Source: Chryseobacterium rhizoplanae
Lineage (GTDB): Bacteria; Bacteroidota; Bacteroidia; Flavobacteriales; Weeksellaceae
Assembly (NCBI RefSeq): GCF_900182655.1
Contig: NZ_FXTC01000006.1
Location: forward strand, 62,001 to 126,000
Reading direction: 5' to 3'
DNA length: 64,000 nucleotides
Numbering within the stretch: position 1 is the first letter of the stretch; every line of letters begins with the position of its first letter. A program made the position numbers and the translations under genes. Below are positions 37,519 to 45,729 of this stretch, piece after piece. A model generated the notes under the pieces. It was not told the origin of the DNA, made no database searches, and saw nothing but the letters and a program-made list of their open reading frames with translations.

Positions 37519-38130
37519 TTAATTAAATACTTGTGTCTTAATATAATCTATATTCACATTTCTAACATAAGTAACCAGCTCCCCAGAGGTTAGCCAATGA
37601 AAATTATAGCCTCCTTGCGTCATCTCTTTAATTGCTTCATCTTTACTCCAGTTTTGGAAAACAATTCTGTACATTGCTACAGTATACCCGGTTCTGTCAC
37701 TTCCATATTGACAATGTATATCTATAGGTTTTGGAGCCGTTTTTATGGTTCGTAAGGCATTGATAATTTCACTGTTCAAGCCTATTACTCCATTCATAGG
37801 AACTCTGTATAAACTTCCGGTATAGCTGGTTCCTCCAATATTATCTTTGTGAAATTCTCTCAAATTGAGAATTGATACAATATGATTTTGCTGAAAGTAA
37901 TTAAAACCATTACTACCAGGTTGTTCACTTCTGTAGATATCATCATTTATTTTATACAGATTATTAAAAGGTGTTCCTGTAATCTTTTCAGCCCAGTTTT
38001 GAGGTCGTGAGCCTTTAGAAGCATAAGCTGATTCAGAATTTTGTGAGGTATAAGTTTCTATAGAATCCTCTGAATTTTCAGGAGTACATGCGAGTGTACT
38101 CAATGCTAAAATAATAAAAATTTTTTTCAT
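37519..38130 (-). CDS. Secreted tyrosine/dual-specificity phosphatase-like lipoprotein
   Basis: 203 residues. The lipobox STLAC puts the lipid on Cys15. The phosphatase P-loop IHCQYGSDRTG is complete: catalytic Cys140 and Arg146 (HCX5R). A WPD-loop equivalent is not obvious, though YRSEQPGSNGF matches the substrate-side entry of dual-specificity-like phosphatases. It would act in the periplasm or on the surface, unusual for this fold in bacteria but known for secreted effectors. It lies between the two GINT-type paralogues, in front of paralogue A on the same strand. Confidence 0.8.
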   Translation of the reverse strand: MKKIFIILALSTLACTPENSEDSIETYTSQNSESAYASKGSRPQNWAEKITGTPFNNLYKINDDIYRSEQPGSNGFNYFQQNHIVSILNLREFHKDNIGGTSYTGSLYRVPMNGVIGLNSEIINALRTIKTAPKPIDIHCQYGSDRTGYTVAMYRIVFQNWSKDEAIKEMTQGGYNFHWLTSGELVTYVRNVNIDYIKTQVFN

Positions 38131-38205
38131 AGTTTTTCATATTTAAAATTGTGTATTGATCTTTGTGAAAAGCCTTATCCTTAAATTAAGGATCATTATA
38201 TTTTA

Positions 38206-38565
38206 TCATGATAATCTCTTATCAGCTAAAAATTTTTTTTTCCATTTACTGATGGTGTTACGGCTTATCTTAAAATAAGCAGCCACTTCATAATTAGTCA
38301 GTTTATCTTTCTTTTGGTAGTCAAGAATTTGGAGGATTGTTTCCGTGTCATATGAACGATATCTCTGGTTGAAAGTGAGGTTTTTATCATTGTTTCCAAA
38401 AATAATAATGTTAATGCTAATAACATCAAGGTTGGATAACACCTTTTTAGATAATATTTTTTCGCATTCTACTTTCTTTTCAGGGTGTTCTAGTTTGATG
38501 AGATCAGAGTAAATTCTTTTGTAGTCTGGCCTTACTATTCCTCCTCCATATACTTTTTTATCCAT
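38206..38565 (-). CDS. Helix-turn-helix protein, transposase-like HTH (second of an overlapping pair)
   Basis: 119 residues. The C-terminal 45 residues (TETILQILDYQKKDKLTNYEVAAYFKISRNTISKWKKKFLADK) form a helix-turn-helix like those of IS3-type OrfA or HTH_28 domains. The rest is not recognised. There is no catalytic transposase domain, so this is probably a small DNA-binding regulator. Its start overlaps the end of the upstream HTH gene by 31 bp in another frame, implying translational coupling. Confidence 0.75.
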   Translation of the reverse strand: MDKKVYGGGIVRPDYKRIYSDLIKLEHPEKKVECEKILSKKVLSNLDVISINIIIFGNNDKNLTFNQRYRSYDTETILQILDYQKKDKLTNYEVAAYFKISRNTISKWKKKFLADKRLS

Positions 38566-38969
38566 TTATATAATGTGGTTTTAGGAATTTTATACTCATT
38601 TATTATTTGATTTCGGTCTTTTTTACCTGATTTTATAAGTTCTAAAATAAAGTCGATCATTTCTTTGGTATAAATATTTTTCCGAAACTCAGGCAATACT
38701 GATTTTTCTTTACTAAGGTTCTTATTATACCTCGATGATGATGGAGGAGCATATAGAATGAGATGATTTGAATATATTCTAAAAAAATCATACTCCAGTA
38801 ATTTGCTCCATTTAAGAAGAATATCAGAAGAAATATTTTCTTGTAGAAACATGTACTCTATGTCTTGTTCAGTACATTTTATAAATATGCAGGCTCTCTT
38901 AAAATCTATATTCTGTTCTTGAAATTTTGCTTGAATTAGTTTTCCGATGTGAATGTGTTTGAAATTCAT
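38535..38969 (-). CDS. Helix-turn-helix protein with XRE-like N-terminus (first of an overlapping pair)
   Basis: 144 residues. N-terminal half (MNFKHIHIGKLIQAKFQEQ ... LLKWSKLLEYDFFRIYSNHLILYAPP) is a Bacteroidota-specific XRE-like domain that I recall from Chryseobacterium proteins. The C-terminal half (IYTKEMIDFILELIKSG ... IPKTTLYKWIKKYM) is a transposase-type helix-turn-helix. As with its neighbour, no transposase catalytic domain is present. Overlaps the following gene by 31 bp. Confidence 0.75.
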   Translation of the reverse strand: MNFKHIHIGKLIQAKFQEQNIDFKRACIFIKCTEQDIEYMFLQENISSDILLKWSKLLEYDFFRIYSNHLILYAPPSSSRYNKNLSKEKSVLPEFRKNIYTKEMIDFILELIKSGKKDRNQIINEYKIPKTTLYKWIKKYMEEE

Positions 38970-39185
38970 TTCTCTTAAAAAAATTAATCTAGTTATAATA
39001 TTATTTGTGTTTTTATAATATGTAAAATAAAAAAAGATCCATGTTTCAAATTTTGAAAAATCCGACAGATAGTTTTAAGTAGAAACCTGCATATTGTTTT
39101 TAATATTAGTTTACTATAGTATTGATGATAGGACAGCGTTATCTAAATTCAATATATATTATTTAAAACAAAATTGTTTTACCTA

Positions 39186-40031
39186 TTATTGTGACAATGG
39201 ATAGGCGATGATACTATTCTCTCCCCATTCATTGCCTCCCACATTTTTAAGATTAGCTGCTGGTACTGGATTTTGCACTGTTGTATCTCCTACAACTAAA
39301 TAGTATCTTTTTACAGCAACGGTAGAATTCTTTAATATGATTGTTCCTTGTAAAATACCATTTTTATCTGCTGGTCCTGTTGAGGGGCCTTGAAATAAGG
39401 TACTGGCTAACCTGTTAGCTCCGGAATTAAAATCATTAGTTAAATTACCGGTACCATCTGCATTATTGTCTGAAAAACTGGCCTTTACCCAAAGCCAGGT
39501 ATCTGCAGGTAAAGGGGAACTAAAAACATCATGTTGTATAAGAAGAATAACGTCCACTTTCCAGATACCCGGTGGCAAATCGATGTACGCTCCTGTTGTA
39601 TAAAATGTAATGTCCTTCTGAAATTTAACTTTACTGCCGGTTCCGCCAGGAACAAAAGTTCCGCTATACGTCATCAATGAAGGCCGCTTCCACATGGCCA
39701 CTCCATTGGCGTCAGTCGTTAGAACGTAATCCTTGAATTGGCTGCCATCAGCAAGTTTGAATCCGGTTACCGGAGAAGCTGGTGTACCCCCTGTCTGAAT
39801 TTCAAATTTTTGGGTAGGTGTAGTAGTTCCTATTCCTAAATTTCCTGCAGAGGTAACGACAACATCATTGAGTTGTTGTGAGGTAGAAGGTGCTCCTGCA
39901 GAGGGGTTATCCTTTCCTCCATCAATATGGAATGTGGCTTGTGGGACAGCTGTATTAATCCCTACCTGACCTTGTGATTTTGCACTAAAAATCAAAAAGA
40001 TGGCTAAAAAAGAAAGTTTTAGATTTTTCAT
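39186..40031 (-). CDS. Secreted GINT-type surface protein, paralogue B
   Basis: 281 residues with a signal peptide ending KSQGQ, then VGINTAVPQATFHIDGG and NLGIGTTTPTQKFEIQTGG, and a beta-rich C-terminal domain ending WGENSIIAYPLSQ. Very similar over its whole length to the protein at 36645-37481. Its promoter region carries three copies of GTACATCAT spaced 10 bp apart. Function unknown; likely surface or secreted. Confidence 0.8.
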   Translation of the reverse strand: MKNLKLSFLAIFLIFSAKSQGQVGINTAVPQATFHIDGGKDNPSAGAPSTSQQLNDVVVTSAGNLGIGTTTPTQKFEIQTGGTPASPVTGFKLADGSQFKDYVLTTDANGVAMWKRPSLMTYSGTFVPGGTGSKVKFQKDITFYTTGAYIDLPPGIWKVDVILLIQHDVFSSPLPADTWLWVKASFSDNNADGTGNLTNDFNSGANRLASTLFQGPSTGPADKNGILQGTIILKNSTVAVKRYYLVVGDTTVQNPVPAANLKNVGGNEWGENSIIAYPLSQ

Positions 40032-40117
40032 TATTGTATTATTTAAAGTTTTTAAAGTATCGTGACTTAGTGAAGTAATGACACGACAAATTTAATGGTA
40101 ATACAACTAACTTCACG

Positions 40118-40144
40118 TACATCATAGTACATCATAGTACATCA
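40118..40144. promoter_or_regulatory. Three direct repeats (10-bp period) upstream of GINT paralogue B
   Basis: TACATCA at 40118, 40128 and 40138, identical copies in one orientation. On the transcribed (-) strand each reads TGATGTA. The nearest TTTG on that strand is at 40090-40087. Confidence 0.6.
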
Positions 40145-40146
40145 TT

Positions 40147-40581
40147 TGTGTAGCATTAGTGTGGTGGAAGTGCATTTGATGAGGTGAGGGGTGTCTGTAT
40201 TTGTATGTATTGAAAGCTTTTTGTCAAAGAAGGAATAAGTTTCGAGTACTGACAAAATAATAACGATGAAATTATCAAAACGGTTTCGTATGCTCTATCT
40301 GACAAATCTTATTTGGAGTTATTGCATGTGTGATTTCACGCTTAAAAATTCATTTAAATACCAAGCCGGGAAATCTAATCTAAGCTATTGTTTTTTTTAA
40401 AAATAACTATAAACTTCAGAATTGCCTTTTTCAGCTCCGGTAATATTAAAGTATTCAGCTAAAAACTCTGGATGTAATCATTTAAGAATTTGTGATCCTT
40501 TAAAATCAAAAAAACACCAATTCAATATTCCCTGTCTTTTGTTATTAATTCATATTTTTGAATAAATAACAAATCCTGTCA
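40147..40581. other. Intergenic, no supported gene
   Basis: A 44-codon open frame (40266-40400, +) exists but has no recognisable features. Otherwise AT-rich sequence without RNA-gene signatures. Confidence 0.4.
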
Positions 40582-40622
40582 ATTAAAACCCGACAGGCTT
40601 GAAAGCCTGTCGGGTTTTTTTG
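40582..40622. terminator. Strong bidirectional terminator
   Basis: A perfect 14-bp stem (AAACCCGACAGGCT at 40586-40599 with AGCCTGTCGGGTTT at 40604-40617), T-runs on both sides. It serves the - strand lipoprotein gene that stops at 40699. Confidence 0.9.
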
Positions 40623-40698
40623 GAAGCATACAATAATATGCTTACCTCAACCAAAAATAATGAATATCTATGAATATCTATTTAGGATCATATTTTAC

Positions 40699-42021
40699 TT
40701 ACCACATAATCTCTTTGTGGTATAATGAATATTCTTTTTTGAAGAGAGGGAAGGTTCCTTCATATCTCAATGGAGAAATTCCAAATCCATAAAACATATC
40801 GGCCTGAATTTTCCCTTTTATATCAAAAGTTCCTTTCTTTTCAGGAATTAACTGCATACCCAGGCTTGATAAGGCAGACACCCTTCCCCTTAAGCCCGAA
40901 TTAGCAATAGGAACCGTTACAAAAAGTAATCCCACTGCTCCTTTGGCTTCTATACCTACTTCTGCCGTCAGATCTCCTTCTACTTTAGTAATGTTGGGAC
41001 CTCCCTTATATATTAAATCAAGGTTAAGGTCAGGACTTGTTCCAACAAGGAAATTGGCTTTTCCCCCAATTTCAAAGAGTCTCGCCTGTACCTTTCCGGT
41101 TGCTCCCGCACCCAAATAAGGCCCGGCTGATATAGTAGGACTTAGGATGAGTCCTGTAGGCCCTAAAACAATGGGTGCAATAGGAATATTGAAATAATCC
41201 GTAGCGCTTATTGTGTAACCCACGGTTGCCTGAATATTAGCCAAAGTTTCAAGACTGATGTCATCCATAATAAAATTAACTTTAAAATCAGATAAATGCC
41301 CTGCAGAGAAAGAAATTGTATAGTCAATTTTAGGGGTAAACCCGCCTTTTACGTTCACATCAGAGGCAACGGTAACAGGGCCGACATTCTGAGTAGGAAG
41401 AGGGAATGTTTTGTCAAAATTAAAATGATTAAAAGTAAGCATCTTTTGGTTATTCAGATTTTTAGCTTCTATCGCTAAAATTTTATGATTCACTTCTTCA
41501 GAAACAAAATTTTCAACAGGGATATAATTAACCATCTTTCCATCCACATTAACGGGAGCTTTTCCTGATGAATCATAAATCCCGCTGATGGTACCACTAT
41601 AAATAAGCTCTTCCAATTTTGCACCTGAGGTCTGTACAGCTAATTTATCGTTAGTTCTGGAGACAGAAGTTACTTTAGAAAGAATTGTATTCACATTGTT
41701 TCCATCCACTTTTGTGCCTACAATCACTGTTCCTTCTTTAATACTATCAACCTGTGGGGTGATGTGACTAAATGTAATCCCCTGTGAGTTCTGAGTAGAA
41801 ACCGAAGCTACTGATTCATCATTAAGGATGATTACATTTTTTTGCAGGGTAATATCTCCCAGTTTTTTCAGATTACCGGAGCCTTCCTGACTTGTTGGGG
41901 TATTTTCTTCGGAAAGACTATCCTGGGAACAAGAAGCCAAAATCAATACTGGAAGTATAAAAAGAAATACAAAATGGTAAAATCTTCTATACTTCTTAAA
42001 ATAATTAAAATTGTTTTTCAT
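40699..42021 (-). CDS. Large secreted lipoprotein of unknown function
   Basis: 440 residues. Unusually long basic N-terminus (MKNNFNYFKKYRRFYHF) before the hydrophobic stretch and the lipobox ILASC. The mature part is rich in beta strands, Gly, Ser and Thr, with long hydrophobic stretches near 290-320 (IAPIVLGPTGLILSPTISAGPYLGAGATG) and 375-400. No cysteine pairs or catalytic motif. It carries its own terminator and lies among secreted proteins, which suggests a surface role. I do not recognise the family. Confidence 0.75.
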   Translation of the reverse strand: MKNNFNYFKKYRRFYHFVFLFILPVLILASCSQDSLSEENTPTSQEGSGNLKKLGDITLQKNVIILNDESVASVSTQNSQGITFSHITPQVDSIKEGTVIVGTKVDGNNVNTILSKVTSVSRTNDKLAVQTSGAKLEELIYSGTISGIYDSSGKAPVNVDGKMVNYIPVENFVSEEVNHKILAIEAKNLNNQKMLTFNHFNFDKTFPLPTQNVGPVTVASDVNVKGGFTPKIDYTISFSAGHLSDFKVNFIMDDISLETLANIQATVGYTISATDYFNIPIAPIVLGPTGLILSPTISAGPYLGAGATGKVQARLFEIGGKANFLVGTSPDLNLDLIYKGGPNITKVEGDLTAEVGIEAKGAVGLLFVTVPIANSGLRGRVSALSSLGMQLIPEKKGTFDIKGKIQADMFYGFGISPLRYEGTFPLFKKEYSLYHKEIMW

Positions 42022-42260
42022 AAAAAAAATATTTAAAAGTTATTAAGAAAAATATTTGTCTGATAAATAGTTTATATTAATAAACTTATATTAAAAGTGC
42101 AGAAAGTAAATGGCGGAATTGTTTTTAAACTTCACTTAACCCGAATTCATATTATTTATTCTTTAACTTTCAATTATTTAGCGGATCCTACACAGAATTT
42201 AAAAATAGAACCAGCTTGATTATTATTATTTGTCGATATAATTATTTCATCAAACCATAC

Positions 42261-43757
42261 TCAACCAATATTGTAAATGATTCCACCACCATAAGATAAA
42301 GCACTTGCTATATCTTCAATTGAATTTTGGTTAAATATAAAGTTTTGGTTACATGTACCTCCAGAAGCCTTTGTCATTAATATTTGTGAAGTTACGTCTA
42401 CACCGTTATTTCTTAGTACAAAAGTGAATTTTTCATATTTTTCTGATGCTGTCTGATAAACTTTAATATTACTGACGTTTCGACTAAATTTTATTTTCAT
42501 AGATGAAGAAGGATTAAACCTTGCTAACCAGTAAGCGTCAGTATCAGTTGTTACTTGACAATTAGTGAGAGGGAAGAAGGAGGTTTGCGAAATGTCAGTA
42601 TAATTACTAAAGGTAGCATCCACTGGCAAATTATTCACCGTTCCAGATGCTGAACCTCCTGAGCTTCTATAGGGAAGCATAAACCCGTTACATGCCGCCG
42701 TAAGATCTGGATTAGGAGGAGTAACACACTCACATGCGCATCCGGACCAGCCGTTTGGTTTATATACTTTTACACAATCTGCGGTAAGATCAAAGATCAT
42801 GGTGCCCACAGCTATATTGCCCCCTGCCGGATTGGTTATATTGGAAAGAGTCTGATTGGCCGGTAAAACCAGACCTGCTGTATTGGTCGTTCCCTGATTA
42901 ATATCTAAAGCTCCTCTCGGATTATCTGTTCCCATGCCAATGTTTCCTGAAGACTTTATGGTCATTCTTGCGGCAAAACCTGTAGCATTTCTTGTTAAAA
43001 ACTGTAGACCTGCAAAGTTATTAGTGATATCTCTGTCAATTCCTAAAATAGACGCCCCTGAAATTCCCGTCGCAGAAGCTGATGGAATAAAATCTAGTGC
43101 TCCAATATATTTATCGTCTGTACGATTCATATTGTATAAAGTGATACTTCTTGCTGCATTTCCATTACAAACTTTACAATTATTAATACCAACAGAAAGG
43201 GCATCAGTAAGTCCCCCGGGAGTACGTGTATAAACAGCTAAAACAGATGAAGGAGCTGTAGTCCCCATCCCCACCAGGTTGTTTGCAGCATCTACAGACA
43301 ATGTATTTCCATTCACCGAAAAAGCATTGTTAGCTGTTCCTGTAAAGGCAAGGGTATTTGCTCCCTGAGTGACGGTTCTGTTTCCTGTAAGTGTACCATT
43401 AGAATTATAAATATTCACATCAGAAGAAGTAGAGCCCGTTTTTATTTTTGTCCACAGAGTTCCGTCAAAATAGTAGTATCCGACAGTATCTATGTTGGCT
43501 GCCGTACCACTCTGTGCTCCTGTACCGATACTATTGACATAGATCATAGTGGAAACCGGAATACCCGTCATACTTTGGGCTCTCTGTCTGTCTACCCGGG
43601 GTACCAGTAAACCATCTACATTGGTGGTTGTTCCTGTTGCATTTTTCGCTGTTATATCCAATGTGGATGCCGGGGTTGCAGTATTGATACCAATCTGAGC
43701 ATTGACATGTATTGAGAGTGCGGATGCTATAATTAAAGATAATATTATTTTTTTCAT
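42261..43757 (-). CDS. Secreted GINT-type protein with extra C-terminal domain (duplicate 1)
   Basis: 498 residues with a signal peptide ending HVNAQ. Residues from IGINTATPASTLDI onward to about residue 340 match the neighbouring protein (43887-44924) with only a handful of changes. It then continues past a Cys-rich joint (GCACECVTPPNPDLTAACNGF) into a unique beta-rich domain of about 150 residues. The shared part contains GMGTTAPSSVLAVYTRTPGG and NIGMGTDNPRGALDINQG, beta-repeats of the tail-fibre/adhesin type. Probably secreted or surface-displayed; function unknown. Confidence 0.8.
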   Translation of the reverse strand: MKKIILSLIIASALSIHVNAQIGINTATPASTLDITAKNATGTTTNVDGLLVPRVDRQRAQSMTGIPVSTMIYVNSIGTGAQSGTAANIDTVGYYYFDGTLWTKIKTGSTSSDVNIYNSNGTLTGNRTVTQGANTLAFTGTANNAFSVNGNTLSVDAANNLVGMGTTAPSSVLAVYTRTPGGLTDALSVGINNCKVCNGNAARSITLYNMNRTDDKYIGALDFIPSASATGISGASILGIDRDITNNFAGLQFLTRNATGFAARMTIKSSGNIGMGTDNPRGALDINQGTTNTAGLVLPANQTLSNITNPAGGNIAVGTMIFDLTADCVKVYKPNGWSGCACECVTPPNPDLTAACNGFMLPYRSSGGSASGTVNNLPVDATFSNYTDISQTSFFPLTNCQVTTDTDAYWLARFNPSSSMKIKFSRNVSNIKVYQTASEKYEKFTFVLRNNGVDVTSQILMTKASGGTCNQNFIFNQNSIEDIASALSYGGGIIYNIG

Positions 43758-43886
43758 GATGAATTTGTGTTAAATAGCTTAATTTACCAAAATGATTATC
43801 GGCAGACAATAAGGATAGAATGAATATCCAATAGTCCTATATGATACATGGATCATAAAACCCGGGGTTTCTGTGTGGTATTTAAT

Positions 43887-44924
43887 TTATATCCCACACA
43901 AGCATCCGGACCATCCGGTAGATTTATATACTTTTACACAGTCTGCGGTAAGATCATAAATTATGGTCCCTATCGCTACATTACCCCCTGCCGGATTGGT
44001 TATATTGGAAGGAGATTGATTAGCCGGTAAAACCAGACCCGCTGTATTGGTCGTTCCCTGATTAATATCTAAAGCTCCTCTCGGATTATCTGTTCCCATG
44101 CCAATGTTTCCTGAAGACTTTATGGTCATTCTTGCGGCAAAACCTGTAGCATTTCTTGTTAAAAACTGTAGACCTGCAAAGTTATTAGTGATATCTCTGT
44201 CAATTCCTAAAATAGATGCCCCTGAAATTCCCGTCGCAGAAGCTGATGGAATAAAATCTAGTGCTCCAATATATTTATCGTCTGTACGATTCATATTGTA
44301 TAAAGTGATACTTCTTGCTGCATTTCCATTACAAACTTTACAATTATTAATACCAACAGAAAGGGCATCAGTAAGTCCCCCGGGAGTACGTGTATAAACA
44401 GCTAAAACAGATGAAGGAGCTGTAGTCCCCACCCCCACCAGGTTGTTTGCAGCATCTACAGACAATGTACTTCCATTCACCGAAAAAGCATTGTTAGCTG
44501 TTCCTGTAAAGGCAAGGGTATTTGCTCCCTGAGTGACGGTTCTGTTTCCTGTAAGTGTACCATTAGAATTATAAATATTCACATCAGAAGAAGTAGAGCC
44601 CGTTTTTATTTTTGTCCACAGAGTTCCGTCAAAATAGTAGTATCCGACAGTATCTATGTTGGCTGCCGTACCGCTCTGCGCTCCTGTACCGATACTATTG
44701 ACATAGATCATGGTGGAAACCGGAATACCCGTCATACTTTGGGCTCTCTGTCTGTCTACCCGGGGTACCAGTAAACCATCTACATTGGTGGTTGTACCTG
44801 TTGCATTTTTTGCTGTTATATCCAATGTGGATGCCGGGGTTGCAGTATTGATACCAATCTGAGCATTGATATTTATTGACAATATTGTAACAATAATTAC
44901 GCAACTTAAATTTTTGTTTTTCAT
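43887..44924 (-). CDS. Secreted GINT-type protein (duplicate 2, short form)
   Basis: 345 residues. The signal peptide (MKNKNLSCVIIVTILSININAQ) differs from its neighbour's, but the following 300 or so residues are nearly the same, and the DNA is almost identical over about 1 kb. It ends GWSGCLCGI just where the longer copy enters its extra domain. It lies 129 bp upstream of the long copy on the same strand, so they may be co-transcribed. Upstream lie 11-bp-phased repeats. Confidence 0.8.
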   Translation of the reverse strand: MKNKNLSCVIIVTILSININAQIGINTATPASTLDITAKNATGTTTNVDGLLVPRVDRQRAQSMTGIPVSTMIYVNSIGTGAQSGTAANIDTVGYYYFDGTLWTKIKTGSTSSDVNIYNSNGTLTGNRTVTQGANTLAFTGTANNAFSVNGSTLSVDAANNLVGVGTTAPSSVLAVYTRTPGGLTDALSVGINNCKVCNGNAARSITLYNMNRTDDKYIGALDFIPSASATGISGASILGIDRDITNNFAGLQFLTRNATGFAARMTIKSSGNIGMGTDNPRGALDINQGTTNTAGLVLPANQSPSNITNPAGGNVAIGTIIYDLTADCVKVYKSTGWSGCLCGI

Positions 44925-45128
44925 AACTGTATTGTGTTTCTTTAAAATAAATTTTAATTGATAAAGTCTGATCCCTAAAATCGTACAATAATGAACTTCT
45001 TTGAAGTATTTCTTAATATGATTTAATTAAGATATAGGATGAAATTTTTGTCATCCCAAAAACTTTAAGTGTTTGTGCTTGGTCGCTCACAAAGTTCTGG
45101 AATTTAATGCCGTGTATAGTTTTTTTTA

Positions 45129-45191
45129 TGACACTATTTATACATCATATATACATCATATATATGTTATTTGCACATCAATTGTATGTAA
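45129..45191. promoter_or_regulatory. 11-bp-phased repeats upstream of the GINT duplicates
   Basis: ACAT cores at 45142, 45153 and 45175 with the mirrored ATGT at 45164 and 45186, all exactly 11 bp apart; TACATCATATA is repeated perfectly at 45141 and 45152. A further degenerate copy, GACACTA, is in phase at 45131. Confidence 0.6.
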
Positions 45192-45339
45192 TAAAAATTC
45201 TCAATATTGATTTAGTGCAGACTAAAACATATTATTTAAACCCGGACTCGATTAATAAATTCGGATGAATGAATAGGATAAAAAATATAGTGTATTTATA
45301 TGACTATTAAATATTTAGAAGTTGTTCGATGGTTATAAG

Positions 45340-45665
45340 ATGTACTGAATGTATTTGAAGCCTGTGTGCTATCTTTGACCATGTTTGAGTAGGAAAATGT
45401 TTGGATATGTCCTTGGGGGATGCCACCTCCGTATAGGTGTGTAAAGATAAAGTAATCAGTGATGATAATGTTTTTAAAGAGGAAATAGTTATGAGGTATT
45501 TTGAATGTAAGTTTTACGCGGTTATTAATGATAAGGGAGAGATTTTTAGCTTTATGACCGCATTCTTGAAAATATGGATGAAGGAAAGTTCCTGAAAAGT
45601 AAGAATTTTATTAAGAAAATATTGACAATTTCTTGGGAGGATACTTGCTTACAATTTTCTAAACA
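45340..45665 (+). pseudogene. Remnant of an IS982-like transposase
   Basis: Fragments in different frames align in order with an IS982-type transposase as I remember it: LSLTMF then a stop and ENV near 45373; ATSV-stop-VCKDKVISDDNVFKE from about 45422; ECKFYAVINDKGEIFSFM (45500-45560), corresponding to the GFKLHAVINDKGEI block; ENMDEGKFLKSKNFIKKI; and GGYLLTIF. Stops and frameshifts separate them. No terminal repeats were found. Confidence 0.5.
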
Positions 45666-45729
45666 ATCATGATATATTCAAGCCCGGTTAATTAACCCTA
45701 TAGTGGTTAATTGAACACGGGTTAATAAA

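Noticed and set aside
40266..40400. 44-codon open frame between GINT paralogue B and the next terminator
   Set aside because: No signal peptide, GG leader, recognisable domain or promoter; treated as chance.
42934..44397. Two identical 99-codon open frames on the + strand
   Set aside because: They are antisense mirrors of the duplicated GINT-type genes and owe their identity to that duplication.
42261..44924. Prophage tail-fibre genes
   Set aside because: The proteins have signal peptides and no phage structural genes, integrase or lysis genes are nearby; the beta-repeats are common in bacterial surface proteins.
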